From NCBI GenBank assembly GCA_027068235.1, contig JAMOUE010000223.1:1-8933 (forward strand): a stretch of DNA of 8,933 bases, written 5' to 3'. Origin of the DNA: Deltaproteobacteria bacterium (GTDB taxonomy: Bacteria > Desulfobacterota > Dissulfuribacteria > Dissulfuribacterales > QOAL01). A model generated the notes under the pieces. It did not search any database and was not told the origin of the DNA. It was given only the letters and a program-made list of their open reading frames with translations. The position numbers and the translations under genes are program-made. Positions 1 through 5,838 of this stretch are shown here, piece by piece (position 1 is the first letter of the stretch; each line of letters begins with the position of its first letter).

Positions 1-2107
1 TTCGCTTTATATGCCCAGAAGTGATAAGAGGATTTATCACCCTAACAAACGAGAAAATCGCACCCAAGGCCCCTGAGGTATTAAGATCGTCCAAGATGGC
101 TTCAAAAAACTGTTTGTGAAGCAACTCAACCTGATTTTCTACATCTGAAGCCACAGCGGCATTGGGCTCTAGCAACAAACAACTTTTCAAGTCTTCTTTG
201 AATGAGTCCAGACGAAAAAGGGCCTTACAAGACTCTCTTAGATTTTTAACAGAAAAGTTTATGGCCTTTCTATAATGACTTCTAAGGAGATAGAACCTTA
301 CTGATCTGCCAGAAAACCCCTGATCGAACAGCTCTCTAACTGTGATCCTTTGACTGCTATCACCAGACATCTTTTTGCCCTTAAAAAGCACCATTTCACT
401 ATGGAGCCAAAATCTAGCCATCTCTCTGCCGGTGAGCGCCTTGGCAATAGCGACCTCATTTTCATGATGCGGAAAAAGAAGATTCGTGCCACAGGTGTGT
501 ATATCAAAAAATTCTCCAAGGTATTTTCTTGACATTGCAGCACATTCTATATGCCATCCTGGTCTGGCCATTCCCCAAGGGGTTTCATATCCAATTCCTG
601 CCTTTAATTCTTGAAGGTTTACCCTTTTGAAAAGTGTGAAGTCCAAAGGGCTATCCTTTTCATATTCATCAAGATCAACAGTACGTCCTACATCGATGGA
701 GTCTAGATTTACACCTGAAAGAGAGCCATAACCATGTAGTTTTGAGACGTCAAAGTAAACAGAGCCATGACGTTGATAGGCATACCCTCCCTTCATAAGC
801 TCTATTGTCATGTCTATCATCTCAGTTATGTGCTCACTTGCTAAGGGATAGGCAGAGGCCTTTTTAACATTGAGCTTTTCAATATCCTCGAAGAAGGCTT
901 GGGTGTAATGAGAGGTCATCTTCTTGAGGTCTACGCCTCTAGCAAAGGCGCTGTTAATCGTCCTATCATCTATATCTGTCACATTCATGATATGCTTGAC
1001 CTGGTAGCCAAGATAATCGAGGGTTCGCCTTAAAAGGTCTGCAGTTAGGACCCTGCGTGCCATGGAAAGGTCCATGTATTCGCATGCAGTGGGGCCACAA
1101 GAGTATATGCCCACTTTTTCTTGTTCTATTGACTTGAAGACTTCCTTCTTATGGCTATTACTAGTGAAAAGACGGAGTGTGTCGGAAGGATCTTGTTTTT
1201 CTATCTCACATGGAAAAAGTTGAGTGCTCAGATAGCGTTCCCCACCATCTGGAAGTATGGCAACTATGGTCTTGGCATCCACTTCCTCTGCTACCTTTAG
1301 AGCAGTTGCTACTGCTGCCCCAGAACTCATACCCACAAAGATTCCCTCTTCTTTTGCAAGCCTCCTTGCCATTTCAAATGCCTCATTATCATGGCAGTGC
1401 ACGATCTTCCAAGGGACCTTTTTGTCAAAAATGCCGGGCTTGTATGACTCTTTCATATTTTTTAGTCCCTGAATGCCATGTCCAAGATAAGGCTCTACAC
1501 CAATGACCTTCACCTGCGGAGCATCTTCATGGAACCTTCTAGCTATACCCATTAGTGTGCCTGTAGTGCCCATAGTAGCGATTACTACGTCAAGCTCTCC
1601 CTTTGTTTGCTCTAATATCTCTGGCGCTGTGGTCTTATAATGGGTCTTCCAATTGTCTGGATTGTTGAATTGGTCAGTAAGAAAATATTTGTCAGGGGCT
1701 TCTCTGAATAATTTATATACAGCTTCTATTGCTCCATCTGTTCCAAGATTGGCAGGTGTTAACAAGATCTCGGCCCCATATGCCTTCATTATCTTTCTTC
1801 TTTCAAGACTAGCAGCCTCACTCATAGCTATAAGACATCTGTAACCCTTAACTGCACATACAAGTGCCAAGCCTATTCCAGTATTTCCGCTACTAGCCTC
1901 AAGAACGATCTTGTCTTTGGTGAGCTCTCCCCTTCTCTCTGCAGATTCGATCATGTTCAGGGCAATCCTGTCTTTAATGGAGCCTCCAGGATTAAATGAT
2001 TCTAGCTTGACCAAAATACGCACTTTTTTACCTGAAGTAATTCTTTTGAGCTCCACTAAAGGTGTATTGCCAATAAGACCAAGGATATTAGTGTACTCGG
2101 ATTTCAT
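1..2107 (-). CDS. cysK-cysS: Cysteine synthase fused to a cysteinyl-tRNA synthetase-like domain (3' end beyond window)
   Basis: One open frame of 702 codons starts at ATG 2107 and leaves the window at base 1. Residues 1-298 are a complete fold-type II PLP enzyme of the CysK/CysM family, which makes cysteine from O-acetylserine and sulfide. Visible are IGNTPLV (12-18), the PLP lysine K45 in NPGGSIKDR, SSGNTG (72-77), the phosphate loop GTTGT (180-184) and S262 in SSGAA. After a linker at about 299-310 comes a CysRS-like domain with CGPT (337-340), VTDIDD (376-381), ARPGWHIEC (514-522) and FPHHENE (545-551). The predicted zinc ligands C337, C522, H547 and E551 are kept, but HIGH is replaced by DLSM (346-349) and KMSKS by KMSGD (579-583). 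Roughly the last 70-100 residues are missing. An AAGAGG lies 14 nt before the ATG, which is long. The frame is closed upstream by TAA at 2137-2135. The cysteine synthase call is secure. Whether the second half charges tRNA is doubtful. Confidence 0.93.
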   Translation of the reverse strand, partial: MKSEYTNILGLIGNTPLVELKRITSGKKVRILVKLESFNPGGSIKDRIALNMIESAERRGELTKDKIVLEASSGNTGIGLALVCAVKGYRCLIAMSEAASLERRKIMKAYGAEILLTPANLGTDGAIEAVYKLFREAPDKYFLTDQFNNPDNWKTHYKTTAPEILEQTKGELDVVIATMGTTGTLMGIARRFHEDAPQVKVIGVEPYLGHGIQGLKNMKESYKPGIFDKKVPWKIVHCHDNEAFEMARRLAKEEGIFVGMSSGAAVATALKVAEEVDAKTIVAILPDGGERYLSTQLFPCEIEKQDPSDTLRLFTSNSHKKEVFKSIEQEKVGIYSCGPTACEYMDLSMARRVLTADLLRRTLDYLGYQVKHIMNVTDIDDRTINSAFARGVDLKKMTSHYTQAFFEDIEKLNVKKASAYPLASEHITEMIDMTIELMKGGYAYQRHGSVYFDVSKLHGYGSLSGVNLDSIDVGRTVDLDEYEKDSPLDFTLFKRVNLQELKAGIGYETPWGMARPGWHIECAAMSRKYLGEFFDIHTCGTNLLFPHHENEVAIAKALTGREMARFWLHSEMVLFKGKKMSGDSSQRITVRELFDQGFSGRSVRFYLLRSHYRKAINFSVKNLRESCKALFRLDSFKEDLKSCLLLEPNAAVASDVENQVELLHKQFFEAILDDLNTSGALGAIFSFVRVINPLITSGHIKR

Positions 2108-2155
2108 AGCAGTAATAGACGCCTCTTGGATAAATTAAAATGTAAGATCTGGAAC

Positions 2156-2184
2156 AATAAAGCCCAGCCGCAACGTCCAGTCAA
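2156..2184 (-). promoter_or_regulatory. Candidate sigma70 promoter for the cysK-cysS fusion
   Basis: On the minus strand TTGACT (2184-2179) is followed after exactly 17 nt by TTTATT (2161-2156). This matches 5/6 and 4/6 of the sigma70 consensus. It lies in the 131-bp gap between the UspA-like gene and the fusion and would give a leader of about 40 nt. No terminator is evident between the two genes, so read-through from the transporter unit is also possible. Confidence 0.45.
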
Positions 2185-2238
2185 CAATACATATTTTTCA
2201 ATGTCATAGCTAACTTGAACAGAGCTATCCTGTAGAGA

Positions 2239-2721
2239 TTAGAGATATCTTGCTATGGTGTTGATATCCCTTATGTAAAGGATATTTAACCCTATTTTTT
2301 CTAATGTTTTTATGAAAGATGGAAGGCGCGAAAAGATGGAAGAGTGTTTTTTATGAGTAAAAACCAAAGTAAATAGTATGTTATCTTTTTTATCTTTTAG
2401 AAAAGTGGCTAGATTTGCCTGCTCTAAAAAGGTTACCTGTGAATCAGGGCATATATTCTCAAGCCTCTTTTTTAGACCCTCCTGCTCTTCCCTTTCGAGG
2501 TCGCAAACATAGGATATAAAATCTTTTTTATCTTTAAAGGAAGCAAGAGTATCTACTTCACCATAGTGGGTAAGCGAGCAATTTATTAAAAAGATTATTT
2601 CTAACTCAACACCGAGCCCTTTGGCCAATTTGTTTGCAAGTTGAAGTAGAGACTCCTCTTTTTGGGCCAATGAAGGGCTTGGTAGTACTATTAAGATTTG
2701 CCCGTATGCAAAGCGGGACAC
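2239..2721 (-). CDS. Divergent UspA-like (universal stress protein fold) protein
   Basis: This is a 160-residue soluble protein with no signal peptide. It opens with a hydrophobic beta strand (GQILIVLPSPSL, residues 7-18), then an amphipathic helix rich in K/E/L (20-36) and a second strand (VELEIIFLI). It ends with LNILYIRDI, the closing strand pattern of UspA domains. Length and strand-helix order fit the family. The usual ATP-binding signature (G-x2-G-x9-G-S/T) is not seen: the matching stretch reads FTHKKHSSIFSRL, so nucleotide binding is unlikely. The start is GTG at 2721, two bases after the stop of the 33-residue microprotein, with no strong Shine-Dalgarno sequence, so translation is probably coupled. 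It is the last gene of the transporter unit and may be its cytoplasmic accessory or sensor. The family call rests on fold pattern and is moderate; the coding call is firmer. Confidence 0.6.
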   Translation of the reverse strand: MSRFAYGQILIVLPSPSLAQKEESLLQLANKLAKGLGVELEIIFLINCSLTHYGEVDTLASFKDKKDFISYVCDLEREEQEGLKKRLENICPDSQVTFLEQANLATFLKDKKDNILFTLVFTHKKHSSIFSRLPSFIKTLEKIGLNILYIRDINTIARYL

Positions 2722-2723
2722 TA

Positions 2724-2825
2724 CTAGCGGAGAATCTTTGCAAGAATAACCAGAAAGATCCCCATTACTATTACGGCAATGTCCTGTTTACGTGATTTTG
2801 AAAGGTTTCTAAACCATTCTAACAT
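2724..2825 (-). CDS. 33-residue single-pass membrane microprotein
   Basis: ATG at 2825 has a strong ribosome binding site, GAGGAG at 2838-2833, with 7-nt spacing. The product has a positively charged, amphipathic start (MLEWFRNLSKSRKQD) and then one hydrophobic helix, IAVIVMGIFLVILAKIL, ending in Arg-stop (TAG). By the positive-inside rule the N-terminus should be cytoplasmic. It sits 21 nt after the transporter stop and 2 nt before the UspA-like GTG, in the same direction, so it belongs to that unit. I do not recognise a named family. Small one-helix proteins next to transporters often act as subunits or stability partners; that role is inference here. The ribosome binding site and the tight packing are the main reasons to believe it is translated. 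Confidence 0.65.
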   Translation of the reverse strand: MLEWFRNLSKSRKQDIAVIVMGIFLVILAKILR

Positions 2826-2846
2826 TGTTGTTCTCCTCAAAAATCA

Positions 2847-3908
2847 TTAATCCATAAATGTCAAAACAACCATCAAGGCAAGTGCGGCTTTGGCTCCTGC
2901 CACAAGAAAACCCATCAAAAATCCTGAAAGTCCGGCTGCCTTCAAATCGGCAAGTCTTGTAGTTAGCCCTATACTGGCAAAGCCGAGTAAAAAGCACCAC
3001 TCCATAAAGGTCTTGGCCAGTTTGATTTCTGGCTTACTCAAAAAACCCATTGTGTTGAAGGCTACGACTGCAAGAAAGCCAAGGACAAATATAGGGAATT
3101 TGTCAACAATCATCTGCCACTTATTGATCTTTATTGCCTCACCACCTTCAGAAGCCTCTCTGCTTGCCGCCATGATTGCCAGCATTAATACAACAAACGG
3201 TAAAAATATGACCCTTCCAATATTGTATATTCCTGCCACCAAACCAGCTGCATCGCTGTAACCAAAACCTGCTGCAAGAACCTGTGCAGAGTTAACGATA
3301 CCTACACCACAAAAGGCACCGTATTGCGTGTCACTAAGATGGAGGATACGGCCAATGGGTGGAAAAACGAGAAGAGCAAGAAGTCCAAACATTAGCACAA
3401 CAGCTATGGAATATGCCATGTCACGGTTTTTGGCCCTAACAGCAGGAGCAATTGCAATGGTTGCCGAAACACCGCAAACAGAAAGGCCAGAGGCAAGACA
3501 TGCAGCTAGAGGAGTTGGGACATTAAGCTTTTTCCCAACCCACATCATGATAATTGCTGTTCCAAAAAGAAACACAGCAATATAAAACAACGCAGGGCCA
3601 CCTACCTTTACCAAACCCATCATGGAGTATTTGGCCCCCATAACAACAATTCCTGTTTTGGTAAGGATTGTCGAAAATCTTAGGCCAGGGGCAAAGGTCT
3701 TGCTAACGCCTATGGTGTTTTTTATTAAAATTCCAAATAAGATGGCGAGAATAAAATCTTTTAACTCTAGATATGTCTTAAAAAGCGGATATTTTTGTAG
3801 GATAGGTGCAATGAAATAGGCTGCCAATGCAACTCCAACAACTAGAGCAGCACCAGGCAAACTGTCCACAACTTCTTGAGCCAACCCCTTTTTTTCTGAC
3901 TCTACCAT
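2847..3908 (-). CDS. YeiH/UPF0324 family transporter (putative sulfate exporter)
   Basis: This 353-residue polytopic inner-membrane protein has about ten hydrophobic segments, for example at about 20-37, 51-67, 104-124, 164-183, 222-246, 270-290 and 326-351. Family hallmarks are GLSVCGVSATIAIAP (141-155), IVNSAQVLAAG (204-214) and GLTTRLADLKAAG (314-326). The length is normal. The family (Cons_hypoth698) is annotated as putative sulfate exporter, but substrates are poorly established; sulfonates, sulfite and other sulfur anions remain possible. Start ATG 3908 has an excellent AGGAGG (3920-3915) six nt upstream. It leads a unit with the membrane microprotein and the UspA-like gene and lies upstream of the cysteine synthase fusion, which supports a sulfur role. 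A leader of about 160 nt with hairpins precedes it. The family call is firm and the substrate is inference. Confidence 0.88.
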   Translation of the reverse strand: MVESEKKGLAQEVVDSLPGAALVVGVALAAYFIAPILQKYPLFKTYLELKDFILAILFGILIKNTIGVSKTFAPGLRFSTILTKTGIVVMGAKYSMMGLVKVGGPALFYIAVFLFGTAIIMMWVGKKLNVPTPLAACLASGLSVCGVSATIAIAPAVRAKNRDMAYSIAVVLMFGLLALLVFPPIGRILHLSDTQYGAFCGVGIVNSAQVLAAGFGYSDAAGLVAGIYNIGRVIFLPFVVLMLAIMAASREASEGGEAIKINKWQMIVDKFPIFVLGFLAVVAFNTMGFLSKPEIKLAKTFMEWCFLLGFASIGLTTRLADLKAAGLSGFLMGFLVAGAKAALALMVVLTFMD

Positions 3909-3929
3909 CTCGATCCTCCTAAGGTTTTG

Positions 3930-3945
3930 GTCTTGATCGTAAGAC
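3930..3945 (-). repeat. Perfect hairpin in the transporter leader
   Basis: The leader reads GTCTTACGATCAAGAC: a perfect 5-bp stem (GTCTT/AAGAC) with a 6-nt loop, ending 9 nt before the AGGAGG. Its arm TCTTACGATC repeats, with one change, at 3993-3984 (TCTTACGACC), which is the 5' part of a second hairpin. Possible roles are RNA control of translation or a protein binding site; neither is proven. Confidence 0.4.
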
Positions 3946-3970
3946 GTGATACCATAGCCTATCTGTCTAC

Positions 3971-3992
3971 TTGGCGACCTTATGGTCGTAAG
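3971..3992 (-). repeat. Second leader hairpin (CGACC-ATAA-GGTCG)
   Basis: A perfect 5-bp stem CGACC/GGTCG closes a four-base ATAA loop (3988-3975). It can extend outward by CTT/AAG across a small asymmetric internal loop. Together with the hairpin at 3945-3930 it gives the transporter leader two stem-loops that share the motif TCTTACGAYC. Confidence 0.4.
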
Positions 3993-4049
3993 AAGCTACC
4001 TCTAAAACTCGTCACCATTTTAAGAGATAACCTAAGGCCTTAAATTTTA

Positions 4050-4068
4050 TTGTTTAATTTTGAAACAA
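4050..4068. promoter_or_regulatory. Palindrome at predicted transcription start; candidate operator
   Basis: TTGTTT-N7-AAACAA is a perfect 6+6 inverted repeat. It begins about six bases after the -10 element at 4079-4074 and so overlaps the predicted +1. That is the usual position for a repressor site. It is A/T-rich, so chance occurrence is a real alternative. Confidence 0.35.
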
Positions 4069-4073
4069 GTTTG

Positions 4074-4102
4074 ATTAAAAACAATTCTTTATGAATTTTC
4101 AA
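4074..4102 (-). promoter_or_regulatory. Sigma70-type promoter of the transporter unit
   Basis: TTGAAA (4102-4097) and TTTAAT (4079-4074) are separated by exactly 17 nt, each matching 5 of 6 consensus bases. The predicted start near 4067 gives a leader of about 158 nt before the transporter ATG. This is the best promoter match found in the window. Confidence 0.6.
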
Positions 4103-4240
4103 GGGGTTCTTAGCAGGAGTTAACCCATTTTTTAAAAGGCCACAAAGAAAAGGCGTGGTTGGAAAGGGTAGTTTTTAAGTTCTCTTCAGCAGAGAGCAGA
4201 AATCTGCCAGTATCATTTCGTGCGAAGATAAGAAATCCAC

Positions 4241-4264
4241 TTCACCCTAGAAATGATAGGTGAA
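4241..4264 (-). other. Hairpin 23 nt after the rpoD stop; possible transcript end
   Basis: TTCACCTA pairs with TAGGGTGAA (8 bp with one bulged G) around a 7-nt loop. The following bases are only moderately T-rich (GTGGATTTCTTATCTTC), so a standard intrinsic terminator is not convincing. It may instead stabilise the 3' end of the mRNA. Confidence 0.3.
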
Positions 4265-4287
4265 AGAGACCAAAATGCTTTTTCTTT

Positions 4288-5778
4288 TTATCCCTTTATC
4301 AAGCTTTTTAAGAGCTTACTCTTGCTTGGATGTCTTAGTTTTTTGAGGGCCTTGGCTTCTATTTGGCGTATTCTCTCTCTGGTTACGGCAAAATCCCTAC
4401 CAACTTCTTCTAAGGTCTTATCAGAATCCTCTCCAATGCCAAATCTCATTCTCAGTATCTTTTCTTCCCTAGGAGTTAAGGTGGAAAGGGCAAGACGCAC
4501 CTGTTTTGTAAGGTTTACCAAGATGGCGTGTTCATCTGGTGGTAGAGCATTTTGATCTTCTATAAGATCCATAAGTTCGCATCCTTCTTCCTCACCAACT
4601 GGACTTTCAAGGGAAAGGGGTTGATTGATTAGACGCAGTATATTTATAAGCTTTTTTTCTGGAATCTTCATTATGGCGGCAAGCTCTGCATGTGTAGGCT
4701 CACGACCTTCCTCAGCTATAAAAGCCTTGGTAATCTTTGCAATGCTGTTCAGCGTCTCAACAGTGTGTACAGGTATCCTAATCGTCCTAGACTGATCTGC
4801 AATTGCCCTAGTGATTGCCTGCCTAATCCACCACGTAGCATATGTGCTGAATTTATACCCCTTTTTGTATTCAAATTTCTCAACTGCCTTGATAAGCCCT
4901 ATGTTGCCCTCTTGTATAAGATCCAGCAGATGGAGGCCTTTATTAACATGCCTCTTAGCAATGCTGACTACAAGGCGTAGATTCGCCTTTACCAGTTTAT
5001 CCCTGGCATAGTTTGTTTGTTGAACCGCATTATAATAACTGCTGACTATTTCATGCAGGGCCTCTTCAGAAAGCCCAGTAGAGTCAAATAAGTTTTGTGT
5101 GGATTCTTTTGCACAGTTTCTTACAAACTGTTCGAAACTAGCTCTTACCACCTGTAAAAAGGTCTTTTCTATCCTGCCTTTTCCAATAATTTCAATAAGT
5201 TCAGTTGGTATATCCCTAATGGCTTCTGTTAATTCTTGAACTTTTTCAATATCATCCGAAACCTCTGAAAGCTTCTCCAGAAGCCTTTTGCGCTTTTTTT
5301 CTACTCTATAGATCTTTTTTAACAGCTTCTTGGTGGTTTTGTAGCCGGCAAACCTTTCCTCTTGGACTGTGCGCTCAGATGGCTCAATCGTTGGGATGTC
5401 ATTACCCTTTGACAATTTGGAGATGATATCATCCACAACTTGAGGAATGTGCATGGCACAAAATACATATTTTCTCTCGCTCTCTTCAAGAAGACGCGCT
5501 ATTTCTGCCTCTTCTTTTCGATTGAGCACCTTGCCGGAACTCATCTCCTTCAGATAGAGCCTGACAGGATCTGTAATCGTCTTGGATGAAAGCTCTCCAT
5601 CACTGTTTTGACCGTTAAGACTCTCATGAAGTTTTTCAGGATCTGGTAAGATCATAGAGTCATGGTCAAAACTGAGATCGGATGGTTGGCGAATACATTC
5701 ACTGTCTTGCTCCATCTCAAGCCTTTCGGTATCAATGTTCTTGTCAAAAAGTTTTGGTTTCCTTTTGTCTAGGGACAT
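4288..5778 (-). CDS. rpoD: RNA polymerase primary sigma factor (sigma70, RpoD)
   Basis: This 496-residue sigma70 directs core RNA polymerase to housekeeping promoters. An acidic, poorly conserved N-terminus (1-65) is followed by region 1.2 (about 69-99, TDPVRLYLKEM), a charged non-conserved insert (about 100-255), and region 2 (about 259-333) with the core-binding DLIQEGNIGL and the -10-reading YKFSTYATWWIRQAI. Region 3 and then region 4 follow, with the helix-turn-helix at about 454-483 (TLEEVGRDF...RERIRQIEAKAL). Classical region 1.1 is not seen, which explains why it is shorter than the 613-residue E. coli protein. The ATG at 5778 is preferred over the in-frame GTG at 5799 because AGGGAGG (5790-5784) lies five nt before the ATG and would fall inside the coding region of the longer form. 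It follows dnaG by 60 nt, as in the macromolecular synthesis operon. Confidence 0.97.
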   Translation of the reverse strand: MSLDKRKPKLFDKNIDTERLEMEQDSECIRQPSDLSFDHDSMILPDPEKLHESLNGQNSDGELSSKTITDPVRLYLKEMSSGKVLNRKEEAEIARLLEESERKYVFCAMHIPQVVDDIISKLSKGNDIPTIEPSERTVQEERFAGYKTTKKLLKKIYRVEKKRKRLLEKLSEVSDDIEKVQELTEAIRDIPTELIEIIGKGRIEKTFLQVVRASFEQFVRNCAKESTQNLFDSTGLSEEALHEIVSSYYNAVQQTNYARDKLVKANLRLVVSIAKRHVNKGLHLLDLIQEGNIGLIKAVEKFEYKKGYKFSTYATWWIRQAITRAIADQSRTIRIPVHTVETLNSIAKITKAFIAEEGREPTHAELAAIMKIPEKKLINILRLINQPLSLESPVGEEEGCELMDLIEDQNALPPDEHAILVNLTKQVRLALSTLTPREEKILRMRFGIGEDSDKTLEEVGRDFAVTRERIRQIEAKALKKLRHPSKSKLLKSLIKG

Positions 5779-5783
5779 TATCC

Positions 5784-5790
5784 CCTCCCT
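5784..5790 (-). promoter_or_regulatory. rpoD ribosome binding site, decides the start
   Basis: AGGGAGG lies five nt before the ATG at 5778. An in-frame GTG exists at 5799, upstream of this site, so an ORF caller may extend the gene by seven residues. The site favours the ATG. Confidence 0.75.
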
Positions 5791-5808
5791 GCGTAACACC
5801 TTGAAGCC

Positions 5809-5837
5809 TTGGAAAAATTTCGTTCCAGGGTTTCCAA
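5809..5837 (-). repeat. Inverted repeat between dnaG and rpoD
   Basis: TTGGAAA and TTTCCAA form a perfect 7-bp stem with a 15-nt loop, starting just after the dnaG TAA. In E. coli the mRNA is cut by RNase E between dnaG and rpoD; a stem here could similarly set different levels for the two genes. It has no T-run of terminator type after it. Confidence 0.4.
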
Positions 5838-5838
5838 A

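Larger units (their letters stand above)
3909..4287 (-). other. 379-bp intergenic region between rpoD and the transporter unit
   Basis: No convincing gene is seen on either strand. From the rpoD side it holds an interrupted inverted repeat (4264-4241), two adjacent small hairpins (4207-4196 with GCAG/CTGC stems, 4195-4181 with TCTCT/AGAGA stems), an A/T-rich promoter zone and the transporter leader. None of the hairpins after rpoD has a clear U-run, so the end of the rpoD transcript is not obvious. No tRNA and no recognised riboswitch consensus were found. Confidence 0.7.

Noticed and set aside
298..543. Minus-strand 81-codon frame inside the CysRS-like region
   Set aside because: It is out of frame with the clearly homologous CysRS-like coding sequence and has no family features.
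1140..1230. The cysK/cysS junction as two separate genes or a frameshift artefact
   Set aside because: Codon-by-codon reading shows one frame with no stop, and both domains align in that frame. There is no internal start with a ribosome binding site near the second domain.
1177..2138. Several plus-strand frames of 60-110 codons opposite the fusion gene
   Set aside because: They are antisense shadows of a well-supported gene and show no domain or ribosome binding site.
2890..3819. Plus-strand frames opposite the transporter gene
   Set aside because: They overlap a complete, recognisable membrane protein on the other strand; their composition mirrors the complement of its hydrophobic codons.
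4181..4207. Adjacent GCAG/CTGC and TCTCT/AGAGA hairpins as the rpoD terminator
   Set aside because: The stems are short and the bases after them lack a U-run. They are left as part of the intergenic description.
4160..4216. Small 13-codon frame beginning ATGATACTGG on the minus strand
   Set aside because: It has no ribosome binding site and no context for a leader peptide.
5779..5799. GTG at 5799 as the rpoD start
   Set aside because: It would put the strong AGGGAGG site inside the coding region; the ATG at 5778 is correctly spaced.
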